This document shows, in pieces, positions 7,171 through 16,077 of a stretch of 64,000 nucleotides of DNA. The stretch is taken from NCBI RefSeq assembly GCF_050942215.1, contig NZ_CP192056.1, forward strand, positions 2,790,001 through 2,854,000, written 5' to 3'. The notes below the pieces were generated by a model that saw only the letters and a program-made list of their open reading frames with translations, ran no database searches and had not been told where the DNA came from. The stretch comes from Sphaerimonospora sp050942215. GTDB lineage: Bacteria > Actinomycetota > Actinomycetes > Streptosporangiales > Streptosporangiaceae. The stretch's first letter is position 1. Each line of letters opens with the position of its first letter. The translations under genes and the position numbers were made by a program.

Positions 7171-9638
7171 GTTCGCGAATCGTGGTGGCGGGGTTCGGGC
7201 CGGCGGCGCACCGGCTGGTCGAGACCCTCCTCGCCCGGGGCCTGCGGGGAGATGAACTCACCGTCTTCGGGGAGGAGCCGCGCCCGGCGTACGACCGGGT
7301 GGCCCTCACCTCCTATCTGAGCGGGCGGACCGTGGCCGATCTGACCCTTCCCGTTCCCGGCGGCGTCACGCTCCGGCTGGGATGCGAGGTCGTGGCGGTG
7401 GACCGCGACCGTCGCGTCGTCGTCGCGGCGGACGGCACGCGAGAGCCGTACGACGTGCTGGTGCTGGCGACCGGATCGGCGCCGTTCGTGCCGCCGGTGC
7501 CCGGCCGCGATCTGCCCGGCTGCTTCGTCTACCGGACCATCGAGGACCTCGACGCGATCAGGGCGGCGGCCGGGGACGCGGTCGCCGGCGTGGTGGTCGG
7601 CGGGGGCCTGCTCGGCCTGGAGGCGGCCGACGCGCTGCGCCGGCTCGGGCTGCGCACCCACATCGTCGAGATGGGCGACCGGCTGATGCCGCGCCAGGTC
7701 GACGAGGGCGGCGGGGCGGTGCTGCGCCGTCACGTCGAGTCGCTCGGGCTGACCGTGCACGTCGGCGCGGGAGTGGCGGCGGTGGAGGCGGGCGAGGACA
7801 GCCGGGTCGCCCGGCTGGTGAAGCCGGACGGCGAGGCGATCGAGGCGCAGATCGTGGTGTTCTCCGCGGGGATCAGGCCGCGCGACGAGCTCGCCCGCGG
7901 CTGCGGGCTTCCGGTCGGCGAACGCGGCGGCATCGTCGTCGACGAGGGCATGCGCACCGCCGACGAGCGCGTCTACGCCATCGGCGAGTGCGCGCTGGCG
8001 GCGGGGATGGTCTACGGCCTGGCCGGGCCGTGCTTCACCCAGGCGGAGGTGGCGGCGGACCGCATCCTCGGCGGCTCGGCCTCCTTCCGCGGCGCCGACC
8101 TGTCCACCAAGCTCAAACTGCTCGGAGTCGAGGTCGCCCAATTCGGGGAGACCCGCTTCGACGACCCCTCCGGCGCGCTCGACGTCGTCTACATGGATCC
8201 GGTCGCCGGCGTCTACAAGCGGCTGTTCGTGAGCGACGACGCCAAGACGCTGCTCGGCGGCGTCTGCGTCGGCGACGCCGGGCCGTACGGCACGCTGCGG
8301 CCCTTCGTGGGCAAGACCCTGCCGGCGCCCCCGAGCGACCTGCTGTTCGCGGGCGCGGGGGTCCAGACCGAGATCCCCGGCGACGCTCAGATCTGCTCCT
8401 GCAACAACGTCACCAAGGACCGGATCGTCGCGGCCATCACCGAGAACGGCCTGACCGACGTGCAGGGGATCAAGGACTGCACCCGTGCGGGCACCACCTG
8501 CGGAAGCTGCGTGCCGATGCTGAAGCAGATCCTCGTCGAGTCCGGTGTGGACGTCGGCACCGCGCTGTGCGAGCACTTCGCCCACAGCCGGGCCGAACTG
8601 TTCGACATCGTCGCGGTCCGCGGCATCACCACGTTCTCCCGGCTCATCGCCGAGCACGGCACCGGGCGCGGCTGCGACGTCTGCAAACCCGTGGTGGCCT
8701 CCATCCTCGCCTCGCTCGGCAACGGGCACATCCTCGACGGGGAGCAGGCCGCGCTGCAGGACACCAACGACAAGTTCCTCGCCAACATCCAGAAGAACGG
8801 CACCTACTCGGTGGTGCCCCGGATCCCGGGCGGGGAGATCACCCCCGAGAGGCTGATCGTGATCGGTGAGGTGGCCCGTGAGTTCGGGCTGTACACGAAG
8901 ATCACCGGTGGCCAGCGCATCGACCTGCTGGGCGCCCGGGTCGAGCAGCTCCCGCTGATCTGGAAGCGGCTGGTGGACGCCGGGTTCGAGTCCGGCCACG
9001 CGTACGGCAAGGCGCTGCGCACGGTGAAGTCCTGCGTCGGCTCCACCTGGTGCCGGTACGGCGTGCAGGACTCCGTCGGGCTGGCGATCGCCCTGGAGTT
9101 GCGCTACCGGGGGCTGCGCGCGCCGCACAAGATCAAAGCGGCGGTCTCCGGCTGCGCACGCGAATGCGCCGAGGCCCGGTCGAAGGACTTCGGCATCATC
9201 GCGACCGAGCAGGGCTGGAACCTCTATGTGGGCGGCAACGGCGGGTTCCGGCCGCGGCACGCCGACCTGCTCGCCGCCGACCTGACCACCGACGAGCTGA
9301 TCCGCACCGTCGACAGGTTCCTGATGTTCTACATACGCACCGCCGACCGGCTCCAGCGGACCTCGGCCTGGCTGGAGGCCATGGACGGCGGGCTCGACCA
9401 GCTGAGGGCGGTGATCACTGAAGACTCTCTGGGGATCTGCGCCGACCTGGACGCGCAGATGGAGCGGCACGTGGCCGGCTACGTGGACGAGTGGCGCGCC
9501 ACCCTGGAGGATCCCGACAAGCTGCGGCGCTTCGTCAGCTTCGTGAACGCACCGGGCACCCCGGACCCCTCGATCGAGTTCCGGACGGAGCGCGGTCAGA
9601 TCAAACCGATACCCGTCACTGTGGAGGTGACCCCATGA
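7167..9638 (+). CDS. nirB: NAD(P)H nitrite reductase large subunit NirB
   Basis: Catalyses six-electron reduction of nitrite to ammonium. The 823 residues show, in order: FAD site, NAD site (GVVVGGGLLGLEAADAL), FAD motif YAIGECALA, a first BFD-type iron-sulfur domain (CSCNNVTKD from Cys 410, then TCGSC), a second BFD-like segment with RGCDVC, and the ferredoxin-like sulfite/nitrite reductase repeat. The siroheme/[4Fe-4S] ligands are present as Cys 623 and 629 (CVGSTWC) and Cys 663 and 667 (GCARECAEA). ATG overlaps the upstream stop by ATGA; the nirD start overlaps its own stop by four bases. All residues needed for activity appear intact. Confidence 0.97.
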   Translation: MSSRIVVAGFGPAAHRLVETLLARGLRGDELTVFGEEPRPAYDRVALTSYLSGRTVADLTLPVPGGVTLRLGCEVVAVDRDRRVVVAADGTREPYDVLVLATGSAPFVPPVPGRDLPGCFVYRTIEDLDAIRAAAGDAVAGVVVGGGLLGLEAADALRRLGLRTHIVEMGDRLMPRQVDEGGGAVLRRHVESLGLTVHVGAGVAAVEAGEDSRVARLVKPDGEAIEAQIVVFSAGIRPRDELARGCGLPVGERGGIVVDEGMRTADERVYAIGECALAAGMVYGLAGPCFTQAEVAADRILGGSASFRGADLSTKLKLLGVEVAQFGETRFDDPSGALDVVYMDPVAGVYKRLFVSDDAKTLLGGVCVGDAGPYGTLRPFVGKTLPAPPSDLLFAGAGVQTEIPGDAQICSCNNVTKDRIVAAITENGLTDVQGIKDCTRAGTTCGSCVPMLKQILVESGVDVGTALCEHFAHSRAELFDIVAVRGITTFSRLIAEHGTGRGCDVCKPVVASILASLGNGHILDGEQAALQDTNDKFLANIQKNGTYSVVPRIPGGEITPERLIVIGEVAREFGLYTKITGGQRIDLLGARVEQLPLIWKRLVDAGFESGHAYGKALRTVKSCVGSTWCRYGVQDSVGLAIALELRYRGLRAPHKIKAAVSGCARECAEARSKDFGIIATEQGWNLYVGGNGGFRPRHADLLAADLTTDELIRTVDRFLMFYIRTADRLQRTSAWLEAMDGGLDQLRAVITEDSLGICADLDAQMERHVAGYVDEWRATLEDPDKLRRFVSFVNAPGTPDPSIEFRTERGQIKPIPVTVEVTP

Positions 9639-10021
9639 CCATCCTCGACCGGACACCCGTCGACCGGGCGCACGCCGACGAGACCGGCGGCAGCGGGCAC
9701 GGCTGGACCCCCGTCTGCCCCGACACCCAGCTCGTTCCCGAGTTCGGCGCCGCCGCCCTCGTCGCGGGCCGCCAGGTGGCGGTGTTCCGCACGTTCGACG
9801 GCGGGCTCTACGCGCTCGGGAACCGCGACCCCTTCAGCGGGGCCCAGGTCCTGTCCCGCGGCATCGTCGGCACGAGGAACGGCGAGCCCACGGTCGCCTC
9901 GCCCATGCACAAGCAGGTCTTCTCCCTGGTCACCGGGGCCTGCCTGGACGACCCGGACATCACCGTCCCGACCTACCGGGTCCGTGTCGCCGGTGCCGCC
10001 ATCGAGGTGAAGGTGGCGTGA
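9635..10021 (+). CDS. nirD: Nitrite reductase small subunit NirD
   Basis: A 128-residue Rieske-fold partner of NirB. As in other NirD proteins the Rieske cluster ligands are missing: the positions normally holding Cys-x-His and Cys-x-x-His read as NRDPFSG and ASPMHKQ, so no [2Fe-2S] centre is expected and the role is structural. The N-terminal 20 residues are polar and poorly conserved in type. ATG at 9635 overlaps the nirB stop and follows GGAGGTGA at a suitable distance. It closes the nitrate/nitrite operon; only 16 bases separate it from the convergent PAC2 gene, and no clear terminator fits in that gap. Confidence 0.93.
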   Translation: MTILDRTPVDRAHADETGGSGHGWTPVCPDTQLVPEFGAAALVAGRQVAVFRTFDGGLYALGNRDPFSGAQVLSRGIVGTRNGEPTVASPMHKQVFSLVTGACLDDPDITVPTYRVRVAGAAIEVKVA

Positions 10022-10037
10022 TCGGGACGGCGGGCGG

Positions 10038-10892
10038 TCAGCGGTCGGTGCCGCGATCGCGCCGGCGCAGGTAGCGCTCGAACTCGGCCGCGATGGCGTC
10101 ACCGCTCGCCTCGGGCAGGTCGGCCGCGTCCTTGCGCTCCTCCAGTTCCCTGACGTAGTCGGCGACCTCGCTGTCCTGCGCGGCGAGTTCGTCGACTCCG
10201 TGCTCCCAGGCGCGGGCCTCCTCGGCCAGTTCGCCGTACGGCATGGGAATGTCGAGGAGGTCCTCGATGCGGCGCAGCAGCGCCAGCGTGGCCTTCGGAT
10301 TAGGCGGCTGGGCGACGTAGTGGGGGACCGACGCCCACAGGGAGACCGTGCGCAGCCCGGCGTGGCCGAGGGCGTGCTGCAGCACGCCGACGATGCCCGT
10401 AGGGCCTTCGTACTTGGTCGGCTCCAGGTTGAGCGAGCGGGCCATCCCGGGATCGCTCACCGAGCCCACGATGGGCACCGGCCGGGTGTGCGGGGAGTCG
10501 TTGAGCAGCGCGCCGAGCAGTACGGCGAACTCCACCCCCAGGTCCTGGCACAGGCCGACGATCTCCGCGCAGTACGACCGCCAGCGCATGTTGGGCTCGA
10601 TGCCGCGCAGCAGCACCACGTCACGCTCCGCCCCCGGCGGCCGGGCCAGCAGCAGGCGCGTCGTCGGCCAGGTGATGGACCGGGTGACGCCGTCGCCCAT
10701 CTCCACGATGGGACGGGTCATCTGGAAGTCGTAATAGTCCTCCGGGTCCAGCTCGACGAGCGGTGTCGCCTTCCACTCCGCCTCGAGGTGGGCGAGCACG
10801 CCGCTGGACGCCTCGCCGGCGTCGTTCCACCCTTCGAACGCGGCGATCAGCACCGGGTCGACGAGCTCAGGGAGCCCTTCGAGCTCGATCAC
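10038..10892 (-). CDS. PAC2 family protein
   Basis: The 284-residue protein belongs to the PAC2 (proteasome assembly chaperone 2-like) family, common in actinobacteria and archaea; the eukaryotic member helps assemble the 20S proteasome, but the bacterial function is not established. Typical features are the opening LVDPVLIAAFEGWNDAGEA, the central LLRGIEPNMRWR and GALLNDSPHTRPVP, and an acidic coiled tail rich in Glu and Arg (about residues 240-284). GTG at 10892 follows GGGAGG five bases upstream and is preferred over an ATG at 10919 without such a site. It is divergent from metH, an arrangement also found in mycobacteria (Rv2125 next to Rv2124c). The proteasome genes lie about 20 kb away, so a link is only suggestive. 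Confidence 0.88.
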   Translation of the reverse strand: MIELEGLPELVDPVLIAAFEGWNDAGEASSGVLAHLEAEWKATPLVELDPEDYYDFQMTRPIVEMGDGVTRSITWPTTRLLLARPPGAERDVVLLRGIEPNMRWRSYCAEIVGLCQDLGVEFAVLLGALLNDSPHTRPVPIVGSVSDPGMARSLNLEPTKYEGPTGIVGVLQHALGHAGLRTVSLWASVPHYVAQPPNPKATLALLRRIEDLLDIPMPYGELAEEARAWEHGVDELAAQDSEVADYVRELEERKDAADLPEASGDAIAAEFERYLRRRDRGTDR

Positions 10893-11052
10893 GCCGCCTC
10901 CCTCACTGGCCCACGGCACGTATGGTCGAGTCCAAGACTATTCGCTGAGGGGAGCGGGGAGGCACATTCGGCTCCATCCGGGGTGGCCCGGGCGCCTCGC
11001 CGGGGTGTCTCGCGCCCGCGTCGAGGCACCGGGCCGGCGGCGGGCGGGCGGA

Positions 11053-11058
11053 TAGTCT
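11053..11058 (+). promoter_or_regulatory. -10 hexamer of a leaderless metH transcript
   Basis: TAGTCT ends seven bases before the ATG at 11066 and no ribosome-binding site is present, the signature of a leaderless mRNA. No good -35 box is visible. Confidence 0.6.
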
Positions 11059-11065
11059 TTCCCCC

Positions 11066-14000
11066 ATGAACAGCGGCAGGCCGTCCTTCCGAGAAGTGCT
11101 GTCCGAGCGAGTCCTGGTCGCCGACGGGGCAATGGGGACGATGCTGCAGTCCTACGATCCGACGCTCGAGGACTTCCAGGGCCACGAGGGCTGCAACGAC
11201 GTGCTCAACGTCAGCCGTCCCGACATCGTGCGCGCGGTCCACGACGCCTATCTCGAGGTGGGCGTCGACTGCGTCGAGACCAACACGTTCAACTCCAACC
11301 GCGCGGCCCTGGGCGAGTACGGCATCGCCGACCGGATCCACGAGTACTCCGAGGCCGGCGCACGGCTCGCCCGGGAGCGGGCCGACCACTGGTCCACCCC
11401 CGGTCACCCCCGTTTCGTGCTCGGCTCGATGGGCCCGGGCACCAAGCTCCCCACGCTGGGGCATCTGCCGTACGCGACCCTGCGCGACGCCTATCGTGAC
11501 AACGCCGCCGGGCTGATCGCGGGCGGGGCCGACGCGCTGATCATCGAGACCTGCCAGGACCTGCTGCAGGTCAAGGCCGCGATCGTGGGCGCGAAGCGGG
11601 CGATCGAGGCCGCCGGGCGCGACGTGCCGATCATCGCGCAGGTGACGATCGAGACCAACGGCGCGATGCTGCTCGGTTCCGAGATCGGCGCGGCGCTGAC
11701 CTCGATCGAGCCGCTGGGCGTCGATCTGATCGGCCTCAACTGCGCCACCGGGCCGACCGAGATGAGCGAGCACCTGCGCTACCTGGCCAAGCACGCGCGC
11801 CTGCCGCTGTCGTGCATGCCGAACGCCGGGCTGCCGCAGCTCACCGCCGACGGCGCCCACTACCCGCTCACGCCCGATGAGCTCGCCGAAGCGCACGACA
11901 CGTTCCTGCGCGACTACGGGCTCGGGCTGGTCGGCGGCTGCTGCGGCACCACCCCCGAGCACCTGCGCCGGGTCGTGGAGCGCGTGGCCGGCCGGGCCCG
12001 TGCCGTACGGCGTCCGCTTCCCGAGGCGGGGGCCGCCTCCCTTTACCAGAGCGTGCCGTTCCGGCAGGACACCTCTTATCTGGCGATCGGCGAGCGCACC
12101 AACGCCAACGGGTCCAGGGCCTTCCGCGAGGCGATGCTGGCGGGCGACTACGAGGAGTGCGTCGAGATCGCCCGGGCGCAGGCCCGCGACGGCGCGCACA
12201 TGCTGGACCTGTGCGTCGACTACGTCGGCAGGGACGGCGTCGCCGACATGAAGGAGCTGGCCTTCCGCTTCGCCACCGCCTCGACGCTGCCGATCGTGAT
12301 CGACTCGACCGAGCCGGCGGTGATCGAGGCGGGGCTGGAGATGCTCGGCGGGCGGGCGGTCGTCAACTCGGTGAACTACGAGGACGGCGACGGGCCCGAC
12401 TCGCGCTTCACCAAGGTCATGCGGCTGGTCCGGGAGCACGGCGCAGCCGTGGTCGCGCTGACCATCGACGAGGAGGGCCAGGCCCGCACAGCGGAGGGGA
12501 AGGTACGGATCGCCTCCCGCCTCGTCGACGACCTCGTCGGGAACTGGGGCATGCGGGTCGAGGACATCGTCGTCGACTGCCTGACCTTCCCGATCGCCAC
12601 CGGCCAGGAGGAGACCCGCCGCGACGGCATGGAGACGATCGAGGCGATCCGCGAGCTCAAGCGCCGTCATCCGGGCGTGCAGACCACGCTCGGCGTGTCC
12701 AACGTGTCGTTCGGCCTCAACCCCGCCGCGCGCATGGTGCTGAACTCGGTCTTCCTGAACGAGTGCGTCGACGCCGGGCTCGACTCGGCGATCGTGCACG
12801 CGTCCAAGATCCTTCCCATGGCCCGGATCCCCGGCGAGCAGCGTCAGGTGGCGCTCGACCTGGTCTACGACCGCCGCCGGGACGGCTACGACCCGCTGCA
12901 GCGGTTCATGGATCTGTTCGAGGGCGTCGACGCCGCGTCGATGCGGGCGGGCAAGGCGGCCGAGCTGGCCGCGCTGCCGCTGTGGGAGCGGCTCAAGCGG
13001 CGGATCATCGACGGGGAGCGCAAGGGCCTGGAGGCCGACCTCGACGAGGCGCTCGCCCAGCGGCCCGCCCTGGAGATCATCAACGAGGTGCTGCTCGACG
13101 GTATGAAGACCGTCGGCGAGCTGTTCGGCTCCGGCCAGATGCAGCTCCCGTTCGTGCTCCAGTCGGCCGAGGTCATGAAGGCGGCCGTCGCGTACCTGGA
13201 ACCGTACATGGAGCGCGTCGAGGGCGCCACGAAGGGCCGGATCGTGCTGGCCACGGTCAAGGGCGACGTACACGACATCGGCAAGAACCTCGTCGACATC
13301 ATCCTGTCGAACAACGGCTACGAGGTGGTGAACCTCGGCATCAAGCAGCCGGTGACGGCGATCCTGGAGGCGGCCGAGGAGAAGAAGGCCGACGTGATCG
13401 GCATGTCCGGGCTGCTGGTGAAGTCGACGGTCGTCATGAAGGAGAACCTCGAGGAGATGAACTCCCGGGGGATCGCCGGCAGGTTCCCCGTGCTGCTCGG
13501 CGGCGCGGCGCTGACCCGGGCCTACGTCGAGCAGGACCTGGCCGGCCTCTTCCGGGGCGAGGTGCGCTACGCCAGGGACGCCTTCGAGGGGCTGAGCCTG
13601 ATGGACGCGATCATGGCGGTCAAGCGCGGCGAGGCGGGGGCGGCGCTGCCCCCGCGGCATGCGCGCCGGGTGAGGACCGGTGCGACGCTCACCCGCACCC
13701 CGGTGGAGGAGCTGCCGTCGCGCTCCGACGTGGCGGACGACAACCCGGTGCCCGTGCCGCCCTTCTTCGGCGACCGGGTGATCAAGGGCATCCCGCTCGC
13801 CGACTACGCCGCCTTCCTCGACGAGCGGGCCACGTTCATGGGCCAGTGGGGACTGAAGGGCGCCAGGGGCGGCGGCGGGCCGTCGTACGAGGAACTCGTC
13901 GAGGCCGAGGGCCGGCCGCGGCTGCGCATGTGGCTGGACCGGCTGCAGACGGAGAGCCTGCTGGAGGCGGCCGTCGTCTACGGCTACTTCCCCTGCGTGA

Positions 14001-14533
14001 GCGAGGGCGACAGCCTCATCGTCCTGGACGGGGCCGGGAACGAGCGCACCCGCTTCACGTTCCCGCGTCAGCGCCGCGACCGGCATCTGTGCCTGGCCGA
14101 CTTCTTCCGGCGGCGTGAGTCCGGCGAGGTCGACGTCGTCGCCTTCCAGATCGTCACGATGGGCCACCGGATCAGCCGGGCGACGGCCGAGCTGTTCGCG
14201 CAGGACGCCTACCGCGACTACCTGGAGCTCCATGGCCTGTCCGTCCAGCTCACCGAGGCGCTGGCGGAGTACTGGCACGCCAGGGTGCGTTCGGAGCTGG
14301 GCATCGGGGGCGACGAGTCGCTGAGCGACATGCTCAAGGTCGACATCACCGGCTGCCGCTACTCGTTCGGTTATCCCGCCTGCCCGCATCTGGAGGACCA
14401 GGTCCAGCTCATGGGGCTGCTCGATCCGGCGCGGATCGGCGTCGAGCTGTCGGAGGGGTTCCAGCTCCACCCCGAACAGGCCACCTCGGCGCTGGTCGTC
14501 CACCATCCCGAGGCGAAGTACTTCAACGTGTAA
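11066..14533 (+). CDS. metH: Cobalamin-dependent methionine synthase MetH
   Basis: Transfers a methyl group from methyltetrahydrofolate through cobalamin to homocysteine. The 1155 residues contain all four modules: homocysteine/zinc domain with GLNCATGPTEM and GGCCGTTPEHL (zinc Cys near 227 and 292-293); pterin-binding barrel (LAIGERTNANGSRAFREAM); cobalamin cap and Rossmann domain with DVHDIGKNLV (cobalt-ligand His 736); and a C-terminal AdoMet reactivation domain with CRYSFGYPACP. It is a little shorter than E. coli MetH because linkers are trimmed. ATG 11066 has no ribosome-binding site but is preceded by a -10-like TAGTCT seven bases away, so translation is probably leaderless. No cobalamin riboswitch fits into the 172-base upstream gap. 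A HAD phosphatase follows 29 bases downstream. Confidence 0.98.
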   Translation: MNSGRPSFREVLSERVLVADGAMGTMLQSYDPTLEDFQGHEGCNDVLNVSRPDIVRAVHDAYLEVGVDCVETNTFNSNRAALGEYGIADRIHEYSEAGARLARERADHWSTPGHPRFVLGSMGPGTKLPTLGHLPYATLRDAYRDNAAGLIAGGADALIIETCQDLLQVKAAIVGAKRAIEAAGRDVPIIAQVTIETNGAMLLGSEIGAALTSIEPLGVDLIGLNCATGPTEMSEHLRYLAKHARLPLSCMPNAGLPQLTADGAHYPLTPDELAEAHDTFLRDYGLGLVGGCCGTTPEHLRRVVERVAGRARAVRRPLPEAGAASLYQSVPFRQDTSYLAIGERTNANGSRAFREAMLAGDYEECVEIARAQARDGAHMLDLCVDYVGRDGVADMKELAFRFATASTLPIVIDSTEPAVIEAGLEMLGGRAVVNSVNYEDGDGPDSRFTKVMRLVREHGAAVVALTIDEEGQARTAEGKVRIASRLVDDLVGNWGMRVEDIVVDCLTFPIATGQEETRRDGMETIEAIRELKRRHPGVQTTLGVSNVSFGLNPAARMVLNSVFLNECVDAGLDSAIVHASKILPMARIPGEQRQVALDLVYDRRRDGYDPLQRFMDLFEGVDAASMRAGKAAELAALPLWERLKRRIIDGERKGLEADLDEALAQRPALEIINEVLLDGMKTVGELFGSGQMQLPFVLQSAEVMKAAVAYLEPYMERVEGATKGRIVLATVKGDVHDIGKNLVDIILSNNGYEVVNLGIKQPVTAILEAAEEKKADVIGMSGLLVKSTVVMKENLEEMNSRGIAGRFPVLLGGAALTRAYVEQDLAGLFRGEVRYARDAFEGLSLMDAIMAVKRGEAGAALPPRHARRVRTGATLTRTPVEELPSRSDVADDNPVPVPPFFGDRVIKGIPLADYAAFLDERATFMGQWGLKGARGGGGPSYEELVEAEGRPRLRMWLDRLQTESLLEAAVVYGYFPCVSEGDSLIVLDGAGNERTRFTFPRQRRDRHLCLADFFRRRESGEVDVVAFQIVTMGHRISRATAELFAQDAYRDYLELHGLSVQLTEALAEYWHARVRSELGIGGDESLSDMLKVDITGCRYSFGYPACPHLEDQVQLMGLLDPARIGVELSEGFQLHPEQATSALVVHHPEAKYFNV

Positions 14534-14562
14534 GGCATGAAAGAACCGGGGGAAGGGGCTAC

Positions 14563-15204
14563 GTGGACGCGGTGCTGTTCGACATGGACGGTCTGCTCGT
14601 CGACACCGAGCGGGTGTGGTTCGAGGTGGAGTGCGAGGTGGCCACCCGGCTCGGCGGGACGTGGGGGCCCGAGCACCAGCAGCGCCTCGTCGGCGGCTCC
14701 TGGGAGCGGACCATCGCCTACCTGCTCGAGCTGACCCGGGCGGACGTGGAACCGGTCGTCGTCGGGTCGTGGCTGATGGAGGGCATGGAGCGGCGTCTGT
14801 CCGCGGGCGTCTCCCCCATGCCGGGGGCGTTCGAGCTGCTGCGCGAGCTGGCCGACCACGGCATACGCACCGGCCTGGTCACCTCGTCCCTGCGGGTGAT
14901 CGCCGACTCCGTGCTCAAGTTCGTCGGCCGCGAGCACTTCGAGGTGATCGTGACGGCGGACGACGTCACCCGCACCAAGCCGCACCCCGAGCCCTACCTG
15001 ACCGCCACCCGCCTGCTGGCGGCGCGACCCGGGCGCTGCGTCGTGCTGGAGGACTCGCCGAACGGGGTCGCCGCCGCGACGGCGGCGGGCTGCCGGGTGG
15101 TCGCCGTCCCGAGCGTCCTGCCGATCGCGCAGGCGCCCGGACGGCTCGTCATGCCGTCGCTGCGGCACGTGGACGTGGGCCTGCTCCGCTCGCTCGTCGG
15201 CTGA
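14563..15204 (+). CDS. HAD-superfamily phosphatase (beta-phosphoglucomutase-like)
   Basis: A 213-residue haloacid-dehalogenase-type hydrolase. Motif I is FDMDGLLVDTE with nucleophile Asp 7 and acid/base Asp 9, motif II is VTSS near residue 106, motif III is TKPHPEPY near 141, and motif IV is VVLEDSPNG near 158. The cap between residues 15 and 80 is the small helical type seen in phosphoglucomutase/phosphatase subfamilies, so the substrate is likely a small sugar phosphate or nucleotide, not identifiable here. GTG 14563 is preceded by a purine-rich run (GGGGGAAGGGG). It is the second gene after metH and may be cotranscribed. All catalytic residues are present. Confidence 0.85.
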   Translation: MDAVLFDMDGLLVDTERVWFEVECEVATRLGGTWGPEHQQRLVGGSWERTIAYLLELTRADVEPVVVGSWLMEGMERRLSAGVSPMPGAFELLRELADHGIRTGLVTSSLRVIADSVLKFVGREHFEVIVTADDVTRTKPHPEPYLTATRLLAARPGRCVVLEDSPNGVAAATAAGCRVVAVPSVLPIAQAPGRLVMPSLRHVDVGLLRSLVG

Positions 15205-15297
15205 CCGCCCATCCGGCTTCGCGCGCCGTACGGCAGGGCTCCGGCGGCGGTCCGTGCGGCAGGATGAGAGAAGGCTGTACGAAACGAGGGGTTCGTC

Positions 15298-15831
15298 ATG
15301 ACATACGCCGACATCGCCTGGCTGCCGCTGTGCGCCGGGCTGACAGCCGTCGGGATCGTCCTCAGCTTCCTGGTCTTCCGCCGCAGGGGAGCGACCGCCG
15401 GCCTGCGCGCCACCGCGTGGTCGCTGCTGCCGCTGGCCGCCTACCTGACCGGGGCGCACCGGACGCTGTGGGACGTCGGCACCGCCGCCGTCCGTTTCGT
15501 GTCCGGGCTGGTCCTTTCGCCCACGGTCTGGGCGGGGGTCGCGCTGGCCGGGCTGTCCGCTGTTTTGTTCGTCGTCTCCGGCGCCCTGCGCGGCCGGACG
15601 CTCTCGCGGGCCCGTACGGCCGGCGGGCCGGACACGATCGAGCCGCGTCAGGCCGAGCGGCCGGCGGGCACGGGATCGCCGAAGACCGCGAGCATCGGCT
15701 CCGCCCAGCCGGGGCCGGCCGATTCGGGGCGCGCCAAGCGGGGGGCGGCTCAGCCGGGGGCGGCCGGGTCCGGGGCGGCCGACGATTTCTCCGACATCGA
15801 GGAGATCCTCAAGCGCCGCGGCATCAGCTGA
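15298..15831 (+). CDS. Small membrane protein with Ala/Gly-rich cytoplasmic tail
   Basis: Not assigned to a named family. The 177 residues include three hydrophobic helices (about residues 7-27, 40-54 and 77-97) followed by a low-complexity tail rich in Ala, Gly, Pro and Arg (about 100-155) that ends in a short charged helix (DDFSDIEEILKRRGIS). A conserved terminal peptide after a disordered linker suggests a docking tail. ATG 15298 follows GAGGGG. It stands alone after the metH-HAD pair with its own likely promoter and is separated by about 250 bases from the ABC transporter operon. Confidence 0.7.
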   Translation: MTYADIAWLPLCAGLTAVGIVLSFLVFRRRGATAGLRATAWSLLPLAAYLTGAHRTLWDVGTAAVRFVSGLVLSPTVWAGVALAGLSAVLFVVSGALRGRTLSRARTAGGPDTIEPRQAERPAGTGSPKTASIGSAQPGPADSGRAKRGAAQPGAAGSGAADDFSDIEEILKRRGIS

Positions 15832-15849
15832 CCGTATGCTGAGATTTTG

Positions 15850-15866
15850 TTACAGGTCTTGTGTAA
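15850..15866. promoter_or_regulatory. Inverted repeat TTACA-N7-TGTAA (operator candidate)
   Basis: TTACA at 15850 and TGTAA at 15862 form a perfect 5-bp palindrome with a 7-base spacer. A second, overlapping palindrome (TTGTGT at 15859, ACACAA at 15882) follows. Both lie at the start of the roughly 245-base leader of the peptide-transporter operon. Confidence 0.4.
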
Positions 15867-16014
15867 TGTCACGGTTCTGCGACACAACCGAGACGGGGTC
15901 CGGATAGTCCGATCAAGATCGATACGAATGAGTTTCGCGTGCATCACAGTTGAGCCACAGGGAGCCCCGGGGGACTGGTCATCCCAGTTCAGGCCATAGA
16001 TTCTGCGTCCGGGG

Positions 16015-16057
16015 GGTCCGCATACCCAGTGGATCTCCTTGGACCACGTCGTCTGGG
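16015..16057 (+). promoter_or_regulatory. Interlocking complementary segments in the ABC-transporter leader
   Basis: GGTCC (16015), CCCAG (16025), GGACC (16041) and CTGGG (16053) are pairwise complementary in an a-b-a'-b' order, which would allow a pseudoknot or two alternative hairpins 20 bases before the first start codon. This is a pattern observation; no known riboswitch class was recognised. Confidence 0.25.
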
Positions 16058-16077
16058 ACCCAGGGGGCTGACAGCAC

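Noticed and set aside
10893..11065. Cobalamin riboswitch before metH
   Set aside because: The gap is only about 170 bases, shared with the divergent PAC2 promoter, and the B12-box-like core was not found; metH also appears leaderless.
10889..14506. Very long open frame on the strand opposite metH (and similar ones opposite nirB and helY)
   Set aside because: In very GC-rich DNA the reverse frame of a real gene often stays open. The predicted proteins are rich in Arg, Gly, His and Asp without any domain, while the plus-strand products are complete known enzymes.
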